A stretch of DNA of 64,000 nucleotides from positions 80,870,359 through 80,934,358 of the forward strand of contig OX375876.1 of NCBI GenBank assembly GCA_947359465.1. The letters are read 5' to 3'. This document shows positions 10,616-22,939 of the stretch, in pieces (the stretch's first letter is position 1; each line of letters starts with the position of its first letter). This DNA comes from Metellina segmentata. Its lineage: Eukaryota; Arthropoda; Arachnida; Araneae; Tetragnathidae. The position numbers and the translations under genes were made by a program. A model generated the notes under the pieces. The model saw only the letters and a list, made by a program, of their open reading frames with translations. It was not told the DNA's origin and did not search any database.

Positions 10616-11977
10616 AAGATTTCATAAATAAAGTTTTTTTTTAAGTTCAGAAGACATTAAAAAATTGCTGTTATAAAGTATTTATGCTAAAAAATATTTA
10701 AAGAATATTTAGCTTTTAATCAAAAATGCAAATTGGGTTTCGAATAGAATAAAACAGCCTGAGACAGTTGTGGCAACCTACTTCAGTTGTTATGGATACC
10801 TAGTTGGTTGTTATGGAAACGAGGTCTGGATCCGACGCTATAATAGGGTCCGGCTACCCCGCTGAGGGCGCCAGCGTCTATGCGATTTCCCATGTTATTT
10901 AGAAGTCCATTGCTTGGCAGTGAACCCTCTTTATACTACTTCTCTGTGCACAAAACCTTTTTAACAAGAAATGGTAACGACTTATTTTCAAATAACGAAT
11001 GAATTTAAAATAAAATCACCTTCAAATAAGTTGAATAACTCTTTTTTTTTTAAATAATACTAGTAGAACTTGCATGGCGTGCCCGTGACAAAGTTATGCT
11101 TTTAAAAGTCAATCTCACTGATTCCAACAAAACCAAATTAAGTAGTACTAAACAAAATGTGCATGAATGATAAAAATTAAATATCGCTATTCTTTCAAAA
11201 AGTCGTAAAGCTTAAAAAAATAGCAAGAAACTATAAAATTGCAGAAATTATACAAATTCAATAGGGTGAGTTATATTTCAAAAAAGTCAAAATACTAAAT
11301 CTCACTGATTCCGACTAACAACGTAACTCAAAACTAAATTAAACAGTAATAAGTTATGCTTTCCGACAAACAACGTAAACCAAAACCAAATTAAACAGCA
11401 ATAAGCTATGTTTAAAATAAAACAAGAAACTATACAACCTGAACGACTGAACTTGACCGTGACTCAAATCAAGCAGAACGTTAATTCCAATTAACAATCC
11501 GTTAAGAAAATGAAAGGGTAAAAAAAAGGACAAACGGAATCAAAGGAAAATCAGTGACGTCATTTATAAAAATTACAGTGTGAATAATTGGCGAGCGTCC
11601 AAAAGAAGATCCACATGGAAGAAAAAAGCTAATAAATTAATTAAAAAATATTCTACATTAAATTTTAAAATTCGGGCTTCGAGATGCATTCAGTCATCTG
11701 CAGGACTACCCAAATTTCATGGTTGTAAGAGCTAAAGATTCGTCTGGACACGAAGAACCAGAAAGAGACACAAACACTTCCTTTCATAATAGAAGAGACT
11801 AGTAGACATATGCTGCAATTCAAGGATTAATTTTTATTTTAAACATAGGTTTCCACAACAACACGATGAAAATCAATTAGACTAGGATTTTTTTTTCTTC
11901 CATATTTCGAATTATATCGGGTTTTATTGAAATCTGTACTAAATTGGCCGGTAACCGAATCTCTTTCTAAATATGTA
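10616..11977. other. Spacer, no gene; short degenerate repeats
   Basis: AT-rich apart from a more GC-rich patch at about 10820-10890 that I do not recognise. AATCTCACTGATTCC recurs at about 11113 and 11298, and CAACGTAA(C/A) with ACCAAATTAA(A/G) near 11330-11395, indicating short local duplications. No ORF of note. Confidence 0.5.
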
Positions 11978-14076
11978 GGGTAGACTGGGGCACAGAGGTT
12001 CCACGGGGCACAAGAGGTCCAGGACGATAATATCTCGGCATATGCTGCCACCTGCGTAGAAATATGCTAAATAGAAAGAACGAGGCATCATTCAGTGTCC
12101 AGGCCGCTATTATTGAATTCGCCTGTAAATGTTAGTATTCTTCGAATTTTCGATTTTTGAGGTAAGTTCTACACAACTTTTCTTTTCTTATGAATACCCA
12201 TGTATTTCATTAAGAAATTTGCAACACACGTGGAACACTTAGGCATTTTAATTGCACTATTAACATCTGTTTCCAGTTAAAATTAAATCAAAACATTAAA
12301 CGAAAAGGTCTCGGCATGCTTAGTAAAATAAAATGGCGAATCGGGGCAGAAGGGACCAGACAGATAGAACAAGAGGTCCTCTGTGCCCCGTTCATATAAA
12401 AATTCTTTTCGATGTTACAAGAATGGTTTTAATAGTAAAAATAACCTATTTTATCTGCAAAAGTGAAATAGATATAATGTTAATATAATTTAAATATTTA
12501 TTACAAAGAGTAAGGTATTTTATTAAAACATTTATTATACAAAGCTGTAAAGGGCAAAGCAAGGTTTCGTACTAAAAATTCTCCAAGCACCGATTTGAGG
12601 GATTTTTGCAGATATTACTTGCAGCTCTTACATAGCATTAAACAGGACCCGCGACAAGGACGCGGCTGCAGTAGGACTCCACTTTTTTATAATTTTTTGT
12701 GTGTTTTTATAATGTTATTATTATAATTACCTATATTTATAATAACCTATTATTATAATGTTAATTTCTGCATCTTATAATTTATATTTTTCATAATATT
12801 ATTATTTAATGCGTTTATTACAGCCTGTTACACCTTGCAACCTAGAGAAGGTGATAAATGGATTTAAAGCAACAGTTATCATGCCCTTCAACCCAGATGT
12901 TTTCATTGATGCTGATTTCCAACCATCTACGATTAACAATAAGTTTACTCTAGTAACTCAATAATCTGATCATAGTGAGCAGCCTGAATCACCAAATAGT
13001 GGTAGTCCCATAAAAATACCTCATACGAGTCCCTTAAGTTCTACCGCTGGAGAGAGACAACAAGAGGAGACAACAAAATTTCCAATCCACATATTCCATG
13101 CATCTCTCATTGAAATTCACCATACCCTGTTTCAAAAGGTAAGAAATATCCAAAACCTTCAGTTTCTAAATGAAAAGCACAGAGAACAGAATTGACAAGT
13201 TCTCCATTTAAACGCTCAAAACTTCAGGAATACGAAAAGCGTAGAACGAAGTCCCATGCAAAAGAGAAAGAAACTAAAAGAGCGAGCCAGTAACTAATAA
13301 AAAAAATGTAAGAATATACAGAAAGCCATGAACCTTGAAAACAGTTTTACTCATTCAAGAGAGCAGTCACCAATTTTATCAACCTCTATAACAATTTTTA
13401 AATCAAATACCAAGGAACTTAAAAAATTTCAAGCGAAGAAGCTGAAGCATTGCAAACGACAAATTGGAAATCTTTATGACGACTTAAGCAGTGAATCAGA
13501 TGACGATGCCCTTTGCGTCAATTGCAGAGACAAATTTTCGTCCTCAAAATATGGAGAAGGGTGGATACAGTGTAGTTACTGTAAAATGTAGGCACACGAT
13601 GCATATGCAGGTGTCGAGGAAATGGATGAACACTTTATATGCTTATTTTGCCAATAGGCTAACTTTCATAGCTTTATATTTTAATAATTTGTTTATTTAT
13701 TGGTTTTGAAACTTTTTATTTTTATATAATCTAATCCCATATTTACAGGCTTATAATATCATTGTATCTTATATCTCATTGTTAAATAAATAACGTAAAC
13801 GCATAGAAGGTAAAAGCAAAATTCAAATTATTAATGTCTTTATGCAGGGGCATGGTCCTCTGTGCCCCAACCTAAGGGGCAGATAGGACCACCTGAGTTA
13901 CAATGTGTTTTAATTTTTCTTGCACAGAAATAAAGAATAAGATCTTAAAAATTGATTCCTTAGCAAAGATAAATTAACAAAGTATTGTACTATATATTTA
14001 TCTTATTTTTACAACGGTTCACATTCGAGATATAATTCAGTTTTCCTTTCTAGGTCCTTTGTGCCCCAGTCTTCCC
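11978..14076 (+). mobile_element. pogo-like DNA transposon, internally deleted
   Basis: The ends are inverted repeats starting GGG(T/A)AGACTGGGGCACA, flanked by TA (11976-11977 and 14077-14078). Subterminal copies of GGGGCACA(G)AGGACC-type words occur near 12005, 12345-12395, 13848-13895 and 14053 in both orientations. The 2.1 kb length and preserved C-terminal exon suggest an internally deleted copy. Confidence 0.8.
12824..13657 (+). pseudogene. pogo-like transposase, C-terminal exon
   Basis: The exon starts after a TTATTACAG acceptor. VINGFKATVIMPFNPDVF matches the end of the DDE domain in pogo/Tigger/Jerky-like transposases. A variable region follows, then a cysteine-rich tail: ALCVNCRDKF, GWIQCSYC, then HDAYAGVEEMDEHFICLFCQ after a frameshift. 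That spacing is the PHD-like zinc finger found at the end of many pogo-type transposases. Stops near 12962 and 13193 and the frameshift at about 13590 inactivate it. The catalytic part is missing from the element. Confidence 0.7.
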
Positions 14077-14078
14077 TA

Positions 14079-16040
14079 CATGATTTCCATTAAAGAATAT
14101 AATGCCTGAATTGAAAGAAAAGTATATATATTCGAAACAAATATATTCGATTTTAAACTACATGACAGTAGGAGTAAAGCAAAAGTTTTTTTTAATTGAA
14201 ATGTTATTTTAAAAAACTGAAATGGATTTGCTTTGCTCTGTCTGTTCTAACGATATTTAATTTCAAGTGAAATCTGCATTTTAATGAGCTGTTTGATTGA
14301 ATCTTCATTAATAATTATTTGTATCAAAAGAAATTAATCTTTAATATCGTATCAAGACGATTTGTCCTTTCACAGGTATGGTTAAATTCATAAATTTCAC
14401 ATCCCTGGTACAAGAGTGCTTCAAATAAAGATATAGATAGGAAAATGTAATGCAAGGTTGTTTTCCGTAAGCTCGTCATTTTTCACTGGAAATGAAAGCA
14501 AAGAGCATTCAATACTACTCCAAAACTCAAAACCTATTTCTGTAGTTGTCATCTTAGAATTTCAGCTTTAATATTTTTAACTTACACCAAGAGTTCAATG
14601 TATATGAAATGGATTATATGGATGTATGTAGCATGTATACCTATTTGCGTCCAAACTAAAATGTAGAAACTATAAAAAACGCGTAAATGATGTTTAAAAA
14701 AATTACTTTCCGTACACATATAATGTTGGTATTTTTCTATGTAAGAAGAGGGATTATTCTCTGATCACTCTTTCTAAATTCTGGTAATTGCTAGTTCTTT
14801 ATATGTATGAAAAAGTTTTTAATGAAATTAATACATACATTTTTTTTGTTTCTGTCTTATACGCCTTTTCTTTTATCAAGTTTTGTCAAAGTAAAATAAA
14901 TATTTGATATTTTTTAGGATTTTTTTGTTTTGTTTTTAATGCACATTTGTTCTTTTGGGGGGTTGTGAATGCATTTTCACAGGGTTAGCAATATATGTTT
15001 AGGTTAATAACTTTTAAACTTAATAATATACAATAAAATATCTTTAGGTGGAGTAGTTGTTACTTTAAATCTGTCATTATTCATAGTTATTTCAGCCTAC
15101 ATCATTAGACATATGTTTTAGATTAGGCCCCTCATTTCTTGCTGCCAATATAGAAAACTTACAGACATCAGAATATCGAATGGTATTATGGAGATTAATT
15201 TTTTTACGCACTTCCAGCGCTGCTTGCGATTTATTTAAAAATTAAAATTAACCAAACAAAGTTCAGCGATCGGCGTCTAGTTGTAAAAATGTATTTTTTA
15301 TTTCTTGCTGCTTTTTAAGATTCTTAATCTATTTCTTTACAAATGGTCCACAACAGTTACAATATAAACATTTTCTAGAAAAATTAGTTACGGAAGTGGT
15401 TAAAGCTGTTAAAGTAATAGAACGGTTTTTTTTCTTTCAAAAATTCGATCACTCAGTTTATTTACCCAGGAATACCTAACGCTGATGAATTTGACAAACA
15501 TACAAGCGATGCTAAAGACTCGTCCTACTAGTCTCATGTTTTCAATTATATACAACAGTTTAAAAAGAGGTCAAATCTTATTGATCTACTGTGGAATTTA
15601 TCACATTGATGTCAACTTTTGTATGTGGAGCAATTACTCGGTTTCATTAACGAAATTCACATTACAATTGAAATAAGTTTAAGTCGTGTGAAGTGGACTA
15701 CTTTATGATTAGGTGAATATCATAATGATGATTTTTACTTCACTGTATCTCAAGTCAAAATATTTCTAGTATTTATTATTGTTGATTTTGCAATTCGAAA
15801 AGAGCCATAATAGAATTACTTTTTCAGAAATAAAAAAAGAACTGTTTTAGTTACTCAAGTGCTACATGCGCTTAAAAATAGGTTTGGGAACGCACGTACA
15901 TGATGATGGATGAATGAATCCCAGAAACGAAAGAAATCCAGATGTTTGAAAAGAAACGGATATGCTGTATTCAGCTCTGAACATATACTTTTTTTTAATG
16001 TCAGGTAAATTATTGAACATTTCCACCATTGGCGGATTTG
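14079..16040. other. AT-rich spacer, no gene seen
   Basis: About 2 kb of AT-rich sequence with only short, domain-free ORFs. I recognise no repeat. Confidence 0.6.
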
Positions 16041-16049
16041 TGCACAACT

Positions 16050-16230
16050 TTACATTGCCTTGGTGAACCACACTGGTGGGTTCCTGTTACACGTCACATT
16101 TTCACCTTACATTCTACTCACAACAAGTTTATATAGAGGCCACACATTCATTTGGACGGTCAAATATCTATGCTTTAAGCCAGGTTCGAACTTGCAACCT
16201 TTGGATACAGAAGCCAGTACCCTGTAAAAA
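16050..16230 (-). repeat. Possible tRNA-derived SINE remnant
   Basis: On the minus strand, TTGCAAGTTCGAACCTGG is a good pol III B box. An A box at the expected distance is not clear. The copy ends next to the Tc1 fragment at 16244. Confidence 0.3.
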
Positions 16231-16243
16231 ACAAATCGACGCA

Positions 16244-16860
16244 CCAAGAATGTGCAGAATTAGTGGTACCATGCTCGATCAACTTGGAATGGCACTGACT
16301 GAGGACGTATAGTCTTTAGTGACGAGTCCCGTTTCCAATTGTGTCCTGACGACAACCACAGACAAGTTGGAGACGTCCTGGGTAGCGTGAGCTCATACTA
16401 TCGCACGCCACACATGCACAACAGGGCGTTAGGGTCTGGGGTGCCATCTACTTTGATAGCCGGACCCTTTTGGTAGACATTTCTGGCACACTTACAGCAC
16501 AGCGGTACGCAGAGCACATTCTAAGACCGGTTGTGTTACTGTTCCTTTTGAGACACCCTAGACTTACTTTTCAACAAGATAATGCCAGCCTGGCTACACA
16601 TAGCACGTGTTGCTATGAATTGTCTTCAAGCGTTACCCTCACTTCTTTGGCCCCTGATAGGTCTCCTGATCTCTCTCCTTAGAGCAAATTTGGGACGTTA
16701 TGGGAAGGCGATTGAAACCATCCCGGAATGTTGACCATTAAGCCCGACAGACGGAGACCATTTGGTAAGAAATTCCGCAGGACACCATCCGGGAATTATT
16801 TCAGTCTATGCCTCCCCGGGTGACAGTTTGCATCCAGGTCAGAGGTGAACTCTTTATTAA
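16244..16860 (+). pseudogene. Tc1-like transposase fragment, N-terminus missing
   Basis: Recognisable blocks in order, scattered over three frames, are FQLCPDD, TIARHTCTTG-like, SGTLTAQRYAEHILRPVVL and FLLRHPRLTFQQDNAS (around the second catalytic aspartate). They continue with ARVAMNCLQA, GRYGKAIETIPE, WQEIPQDTIRELFQSMP and RVTVCIQVRG at the C-terminus. The order is that of Tc1/Tcb-type transposases. Many frameshifts and stops are present. The DNA-binding N-terminus is absent and no inverted ends were found. Confidence 0.8.
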
Positions 16861-17217
16861 CTTCATCCCTTTGTAACGGTCAAACTCTGAAATAAAACAT
16901 TCAATTGTTCTGAAATTTAATTCGGTTGTTTTTCTATTTATGTTCTTCACCATCTATCACAATCGGACAACTCCTTGGTATGCCGATTTATTTGTTTTAG
17001 TGTACTTTTACGCTTTCTTTGTTAAAAAAAGGTTATAACACATGTACTGCCTGTTAGTATCACTATCAGGCAGCAACTAACGAAAATTCGTTACTGTTTT
17101 GCCTATACATTGATCAAATCATATAATCTTTGTAAATTTTTTAGACTAACATTTTGTTGAAAGAGATTCAGGTTTTTTTAATTTAACAGTTCATTTTTTA
17201 AAACATTATTAAAACTA

Positions 17218-18285
17218 CAGGGGTTAGACAAAAATATGGAAACACCTAAAAAAAACTTCTAACCTTGCCTAATATGGTGTATGAAAATCGTTGGCATTCA
17301 AAATAGCTTGCAGTCTTCTCGAAATGGACAAATACAGCTACTGTATGCTTGCCAAGGAATCACCGTTCTTCCTGCAAAACGGTGGCAAGTTCAGACAACG
17401 ATGATGGCGGTGGATAGCGATCACGCACTTTCCTCTCCAATGTAGGCCACAAAGATTCAATAACATTGAGGTCTGGTGACTGTGGTGGCCAGGCGAGATG
17501 TGACAAATCTTCCTCGGGCTCAGAAAACCATTCCTGGAGGATGTGAGATGTGTGAACAGGGGCTTTGTCTTCTTGGAAAACACCATCACCATTGGGAAAC
17601 AAAATTTGTACCATGGGATGGACTTGATTGGCCAAAATGTTCAATTAATCCTTTACCTTAATGTGCCCTTACAGAGCAATCATGAAACTAAGAAAAAAAA
17701 CACGATATGGCTCCCGAAACCATCACAGAACCCCCGCCATGTGTCACTCTTGGCAACAAGCAGACTGTATTATAGGCTTGGGATGGCGTTCGCCAGACGT
17801 AAACTCGTCCAGAAGTGGGAAACCGGGAGAAACAAGACTCATCCGATAAAATTACTGTCTTCCATTGCTACATAGTCCAGACTTTATGACAAACACCACT
17901 TTTTCCTGTTACCGGCATTAGCATCACTGATGAATGGTTTTTGAATTGCTCCTCGGCAAGAAATACCCTGCTTATGAAGCTCCCTTATTGTTTTGGTACT
18001 CGAAGGGTTTGTGAGCACGACATTCATTTCAGCAGTAACTTTTGCAGCTGTGGTCTTATTTTTAGTCGCATTCCCTTTTAATGATCGTCCATCACGTTCA
18101 CTCAACACACACTTTCGTCCGAGCTGTGATTTAGCAGATAATGTTTTTCCGCTTTTCAAATATGCGGAAATCTTAGGTACAGTACCTCTTGAAACACTAA
18201 ACGCTTAGTCTACCTTGCTTGCGGAAGCACCCACCAGACGAGCTACAGCAATTTGCCCACGTTCGAAGTCTGTTAACTCTGACAT
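17218..18285 (-). pseudogene. Tc1/mariner transposase with DD36E-like spacing
   Basis: The minus-strand ORF starts MSELTDFERGQIAVARLVGA at 18285. A helix-turn-helix follows (FSVSRGTV), then KNKTTAAKVTAEMNVV and TIRELHKQGISCRGAI. The first catalytic block is ILSDESCFSRFP, the second is FQEDKAPVHTSHILQEWF, and the third is WPPQSPDLNVIESLWPTL. Thirty-six residues separate the second aspartate from the final glutamate, against 34 in classical Tc1, which fits the DD36E group. There are stops near 18208 and in the middle, plus frameshifts. The transposon end CAGGGGTTAGACAAAAATAT starts at 17218 after TA. I could not find the matching end near 18300-18450. Confidence 0.8.
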
Positions 18286-18289
18286 GATG

Positions 18290-18925
18290 TAATAACTTCA
18301 CAGAACAGTGCCCCGACAACGACTGACCGGCGCAGCGTATTTACGACGTTGTATAGGTGGCGTACTTTTTACTATGGTTACACAGATACATTTTACACAC
18401 AGCGTCACTTTAGAAACAATTTCAATTCTAGTATTCTTTCTTTTCTATTATTCTTAATGGGGTACTTTTATTATTATTGAATTATAGTATTCCTTTTTTT
18501 TATTTTAATATTTATCTCGCATAGCCAGCTTCCGTTTCCGTTACTGACCTCTTTTAACGCGTGAATAGTCCGAGGAAAGAGAACTCCTTAATCAATGTTA
18601 CTATGTGTTCATATTAATTTAGCTCAATCTCAGCTAAGAAATAAATTGCTTTCTAAATAGTATAATCAAACAAAAATTAGTTTAGTACACATAAACAAAA
18701 ATCTAATAATATCTTATTTTTGCTAATTGTATCTGTTATCCTCAAAAAATATTCAGGAACGTTATTTTGTTTGTGTAAGCATTTTTATATACAAATGAGA
18801 TGTATCACACTAAAAAAATTATATCGATATTTGCATCCGCATATTTTGTTCAAAAAGGTTCTACAGTGCACTATTTAGAAAACCCAATTTTAGAAATTTA
18901 GTAATTATTCTGAGTTTAATACACA
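18290..18925. other. AT-rich spacer, no gene seen
   Basis: AT-rich flank between the Tc1-like remnant and the LINE. No recognisable feature. Confidence 0.55.
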
Positions 18926-18928
18926 GGA

Positions 18929-20264
18929 ATTATCATTCCGATGATGTTTTATGGAGACATTGCCTGTTGGAACAGAACCCGTAATGAGACATTGAAAAAG
19001 GAACTCACTAATCTACAGAGAATGGCGGCCATTGCAATTACTAGTGCAATGCGAACCACTCCCTCACAGAGTCTGGAACTACTTCTGAGGCTCCTGCCAC
19101 TACACTACATAAACAAGTGGAACTTAAGGCAATTTCTTGCTCCCAACTCCTCAAACTCATGGGTCTATGGAAATCGTCCTGTGAAATGCCTAGGTTCAAA
19201 AATGTTGATCCACAGGTATAAAAGAACATCCCTACCTATTAATGACATCTGATTGGATGTTAAAGCAGATTTGCTTTCAAGCCAAATAAAACATTATCTT
19301 TCCAACTAGAGAAGAATGGAGATTTGTCTCCAGTCTGATCAGGGGAGGTGATGAGGTTAGGTACACAGATGGTTCAAAAGCATCTCATGGCACTGGTTCA
19401 GGTGTCTTTTGTCCTAACTGGAAAATAGAGCTATCTTTCTCTGTGGGCAAGTTGGCCACTGTATATCAAGCTAAGGTTCTGGCGATCTCTGTTTACGCTT
19501 ACAACTGCCTCAATAGGGGGGTTGTTAGGAGAGTTATAAATAAATCTTCTCTGACAGCTTTAAGCAGCCCTAAAGGCCTTAGAGTCACTGCTTTTCCTCC
19601 AAAACCGTGTGGGAATGTCACAATGCACTCGTGGATCTATCTAGCTGAAAGAAACAAAGTGTCTCTTTTCTGGTTTTCTCGTCATTGTGGCATTGAAGGT
19701 TATGAAATGGCAGACCAATTAGTAAAACATGGATCTGAAACGCCATTTATTTTGCCAAACGCCAGAGCCTGTTTGGGGTCTACCTTACAATGTGGTTAGA
19801 GGGCCTATAAAAGGTTTACTCCTCGCCAAGTCCTGCCATTCATGGCTTCAATCTAATGATCAAAAACAAGCCAAAGAGCTCAATCAACAATCTCCCTGGA
19901 TTGCATCTAAGGAACTGCTGAAATTGAGCAGGAAAGAAATAAGGTTAGCTATTGGCCTTCTGACTGGCCACTTTACTCTGAATAGATACCTCAACCTTAT
20001 GGGTGTTATAGTTGACCCCTTATGTAGAGGTTGTCAGATGGTGGTAGGGAGTCCTAAACATGTATTGTGTGACTGTGATTTTTACTCTGCGCAACGATTT
20101 GAATATATGCGATACCATTGTATCGAACCCTGGGAACTGGGCAACATTCCAATCAGGTACATGCCGAAATTTAATTCGGCAATCGGTCTTTAGTAGTTCA
20201 ACAGGGGTCTCGGTACAGTAGACTATTAGTAGCGGTGCCGGCACTCTTCGGAGTCACCCCAAAA
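18929..20264 (+). pseudogene. Non-LTR retrotransposon 3' end (RT tail, RNase H, 3' UTR)
   Basis: This is the C-terminal part of a Jockey-like ORF2, 5'-truncated. IIIPMMFYGDIACWNRT and LTNLQRMAAIAITSAMRT follow the RT domain. RNase H begins with VRYTDGSKASHGTGSG (catalytic Asp), continues VYQAKVLAI, and has SLFWFSRHCGIEGYEMADQL with the final Asp. KEIRLAIGLLTGHFTLNRYL and CRGCQMVVGSPKHVLCDC form the cysteine-histidine tail. Frameshifts near 19255 and 19795 break it. The end at CACCCC agrees with the copy at 6172-6302. It once copied itself by target-primed reverse transcription; this copy cannot. Confidence 0.85.
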
Positions 20265-21200
20265 TAAGTCATATAAGAGCTCCATAAGATGGTCTAATCC
20301 TACATAGGAATAGCTTCATAATTAGTCATGCTATTACTGTGACTTTTATTTTAATTTTAAAATCTTGATCTCTTGGATCCAATAAGTCTTTGAATTACAT
20401 TGCGTTTTGAGCAAAACCCTGAGTGAAAGGCTCTTACTGACTGTAATTGTTGATGGAGCTGTGTAGTGTAAAACAGTGAAATCAACTTTAGCCAATTAAT
20501 GGGAAAAGAACACACATTTTTAAATAGCTAAACATTTATTCAAGCAAAACACAAATGAATAAAACAAACACTTCTAGAATAAAAATAGAATAACATGCCT
20601 CTTTGTCAAAATCGTATCATTTAACATATTTCATTCAACTCGTTTAATAGGTTCCCCTATTCAAATTCCCTTTTAGCTAACTCTTGCCGATTCAATTCAT
20701 TGAGTTATCCTTTAAAAAAGGTTTTACCCGGGGGACGTTTCAAGGGTCAAAAAGGAGAAATATCAAAACAAATTATTCCAGGAGCAAGGAATTAATCATA
20801 TTAAGAAAAGATATAAGGAAGATAGAATTATCAGACATCCAAGCGATGAAACTGGATTCCGAAGGAGGGGACGCTGGGTTAGGATGGGAGATATAGCCAT
20901 CTTTGTTCCATGACGCGAACATTTCTTTTTGCTTGTCTACCCTTGGTGGGATTAATCCAGAGTATTCGTTTTTTTTTTTTGGCACCAGGGCATCCAGGTT
21001 CTAGGTGGTCAGCAACCGATATTCACTGTCTTTGTATGTCCCTCAGCCCGAGTCACAGGGCGGCCGGAAATTCTCTTTTAGATGGTTGACGCATTAACAG
21101 CGTCTCTGAGTGGTGGTCGAAAATACTCATTCCAAAAAACGGCGACTCTGCTGGTTAGTTCTCATACCGCGAGACTAGCGTCTCCGAACAGAAAAGCCTC
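20265..21200. other. No recognised gene
   Basis: Short overlapping ORFs on both strands at 20684-20985 have no recognisable domain. Sequence at 21040-21200 is less AT-rich than its surroundings but matches nothing I know. Confidence 0.45.
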
Positions 21201-21207
21201 TCTTTAG

Positions 21208-21495
21208 TGTCGTTTACATGACCAAACCAATCGAACCGGGTAATTCGAGGGTGAAAGGGATTTTCGAAGATTACCCGCGTTGCATTATGGGAAAGGAGGG
21301 TAATCTCAATGACACGCCACTTGACTAGGGTTGAAATCAACCCGCGTATTTCCGGGGCCGCCGCGAAAGACGCAAGTTGCGTCTTTCGCGGCGGCCCCGG
21401 TATTTCCTCGCATTTTTCCCCACGTAGGGGAAGCGGAGTAGAAAAGACCGGTTTTACTCTCCTTTTACCCGGGTATTTGGCTCATGTAAACGATA
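21208..21495. mobile_element. Foldback MITE with GC-rich palindromic core
   Basis: The ends are inverted repeats: TGTCGTTTACATGA on the left and the reverse of TCATGTAAACGATA on the right, with looser pairing further in (CCGGGTAA..GAGGGT against ACCCGGGTA regions). CTTTAG occurs directly on both sides (21202-21207 and 21496-21501) and may be the target duplication. The centre is an almost perfect 49-bp palindrome. No coding capacity. Confidence 0.7.
21352..21400. repeat. 49-bp palindrome, 24-bp perfect arms
   Basis: Left arm 21352-21375 begins CCGGGGCCGCCGCGAAAG. The right arm 21377-21400 is its exact reverse complement, with a single G at 21376 between them. It is about 70% GC in an AT-rich neighbourhood and would form a very stable hairpin. 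Confidence 0.97.
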
Positions 21496-21504
21496 CTTTA
21501 GTCA

Positions 21505-22389
21505 AGTCGAAAAACTTCTAATGGTGAATTGCGATTTTAAAGGCGATTGGGGTCACCGCGAAGGATGACCCCAGACACGAGTTCGTACTTCAACAATAAA
21601 CGCAGACGAATAGCATATGTTCGTTCTTCCAGTCTCTCTTATAAACGCCAATTTCGGAAGTTGAGTTGTTATAGTTCTTCTCCCTTTTCTTCGCTGAAAA
21701 ACTAAAACTATCAAAATAATCGGCTCTAAAATGAGAGGTACGCTACATCCTAGCCACTTCGAAAACGCCTCGTCATCTCGCTGGCGTGCTGTGATTGGCC
21801 GTGCATTCAAATTTCCAAATACATGGGGTTCGTGCACATATTGATAGCAGAAAAGTGAGGGATTGTGCACACATTGATAGAAGAAAACTAAGGTGGGATT
21901 TCCAGTGAAGCGTCCCGGGGCAAAAGCACACATGTTTAATTCTACTAGAAAATAGCTGGATGGATGGTTTTAAATATTTTGAACCCAACAAATGACTCAT
22001 GTCTTTCTTTAGAAAAAATTGGAACATTTTTTTTTAATTACTCAAAAATTAAAAAAAAAATCTAAGCATAAAAGCTTTTCCACAATACAAATAGAACACA
22101 ACTGAGTAATAGCTGAATGAGGGAGACGAGCACCGTGTACATAAGTACTTGCTAACCCCTAAAGAATTATACGTTGAAGGTATCAAGGAACACATTAAAA
22201 AAATTTGATAAACAACGACAAGTAGAAACCTTGGAGAAAACCTCATTCTTCAACGTAAAATTTAAAAGTAGCCTAAAAAAGGGAAACGTACTGGAGAGAA
22301 AATTAGATACCTGCACGATAAGAAAAAAACCATTCGTTCAACTATACAGATTTAAACCACTTAAAACACAACTATGCACATATGGACCA
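21505..22389. other. No recognised gene; one 126-aa ORF
   Basis: A minus-strand ORF at 21553-21933 (126 aa) has repeated YQCVHNPSLF / YQYVHEPHVF-like segments, which come from a local DNA duplication, and no known domain. I do not think it is a gene. Confidence 0.4.
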
Positions 22390-22760
22390 AAACGGGGTAT
22401 AATGCAAACAAAAATTGCACGTGTATGTGAGCCCATAGAAAAAACGTATACGATACAAACAAGTTGTGTACAATACAAACAAAAGATGGAATATTACCAA
22501 TAAGATGATGTGAACGTAAAACAAAATACCTTTGTGTTCCGTGAACAAATAGTCTGCACTGTAAACAAACAAATCGTGTACTGTAAACAAACAAACCGTG
22601 TGAATTGGTAACCAAAGGTATGATTAAAAACACAAAACACAAGTGTGATATGTCAACAAAAGACATTAGTACAAATAAATAATGAACATAAAATGTAAAC
22701 AAAAGGGCATGAACATAAATGTAAATACAAAATACAAGTGTGAAGTATAACGAAAGACAG
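22390..22760. repeat. Degenerate ACAAA-rich minisatellite
   Basis: TGTAAACAAACAAA-type words recur, for example two adjacent units GTACTGTAAACAAACAAA / ACTGTAAACAAACAAATC around 22555-22605, and AATACAAGTGTGA-type words appear twice. Long ORFs on either strand here are products of this low complexity. Confidence 0.55.
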
Positions 22761-22939
22761 TATATGAAATAACCTTCAATAAATCGTACGAGGAAGAAAA
22801 TTATGTTTTGCAAAATACAATAAAAAAGGAACCCTCATGATCGAAAATAATCGATGATTAAACCATAGTAGCAATAGTATTGAAGGAATAGCACAGAGCT
22901 AAAACAAATAAATCCCAGTCAAGCTGCTTAGTTGCAAAT

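Noticed and set aside
21553..21933. 126-residue minus-strand ORF as a gene
   Set aside because: No domain, internal duplication at DNA level, no splice or promoter context.
22361..22813. 150-residue minus-strand ORF, Phe/Tyr/Leu rich
   Set aside because: It lies in the degenerate ACAAA minisatellite, so hydrophobic runs are a translation artefact.
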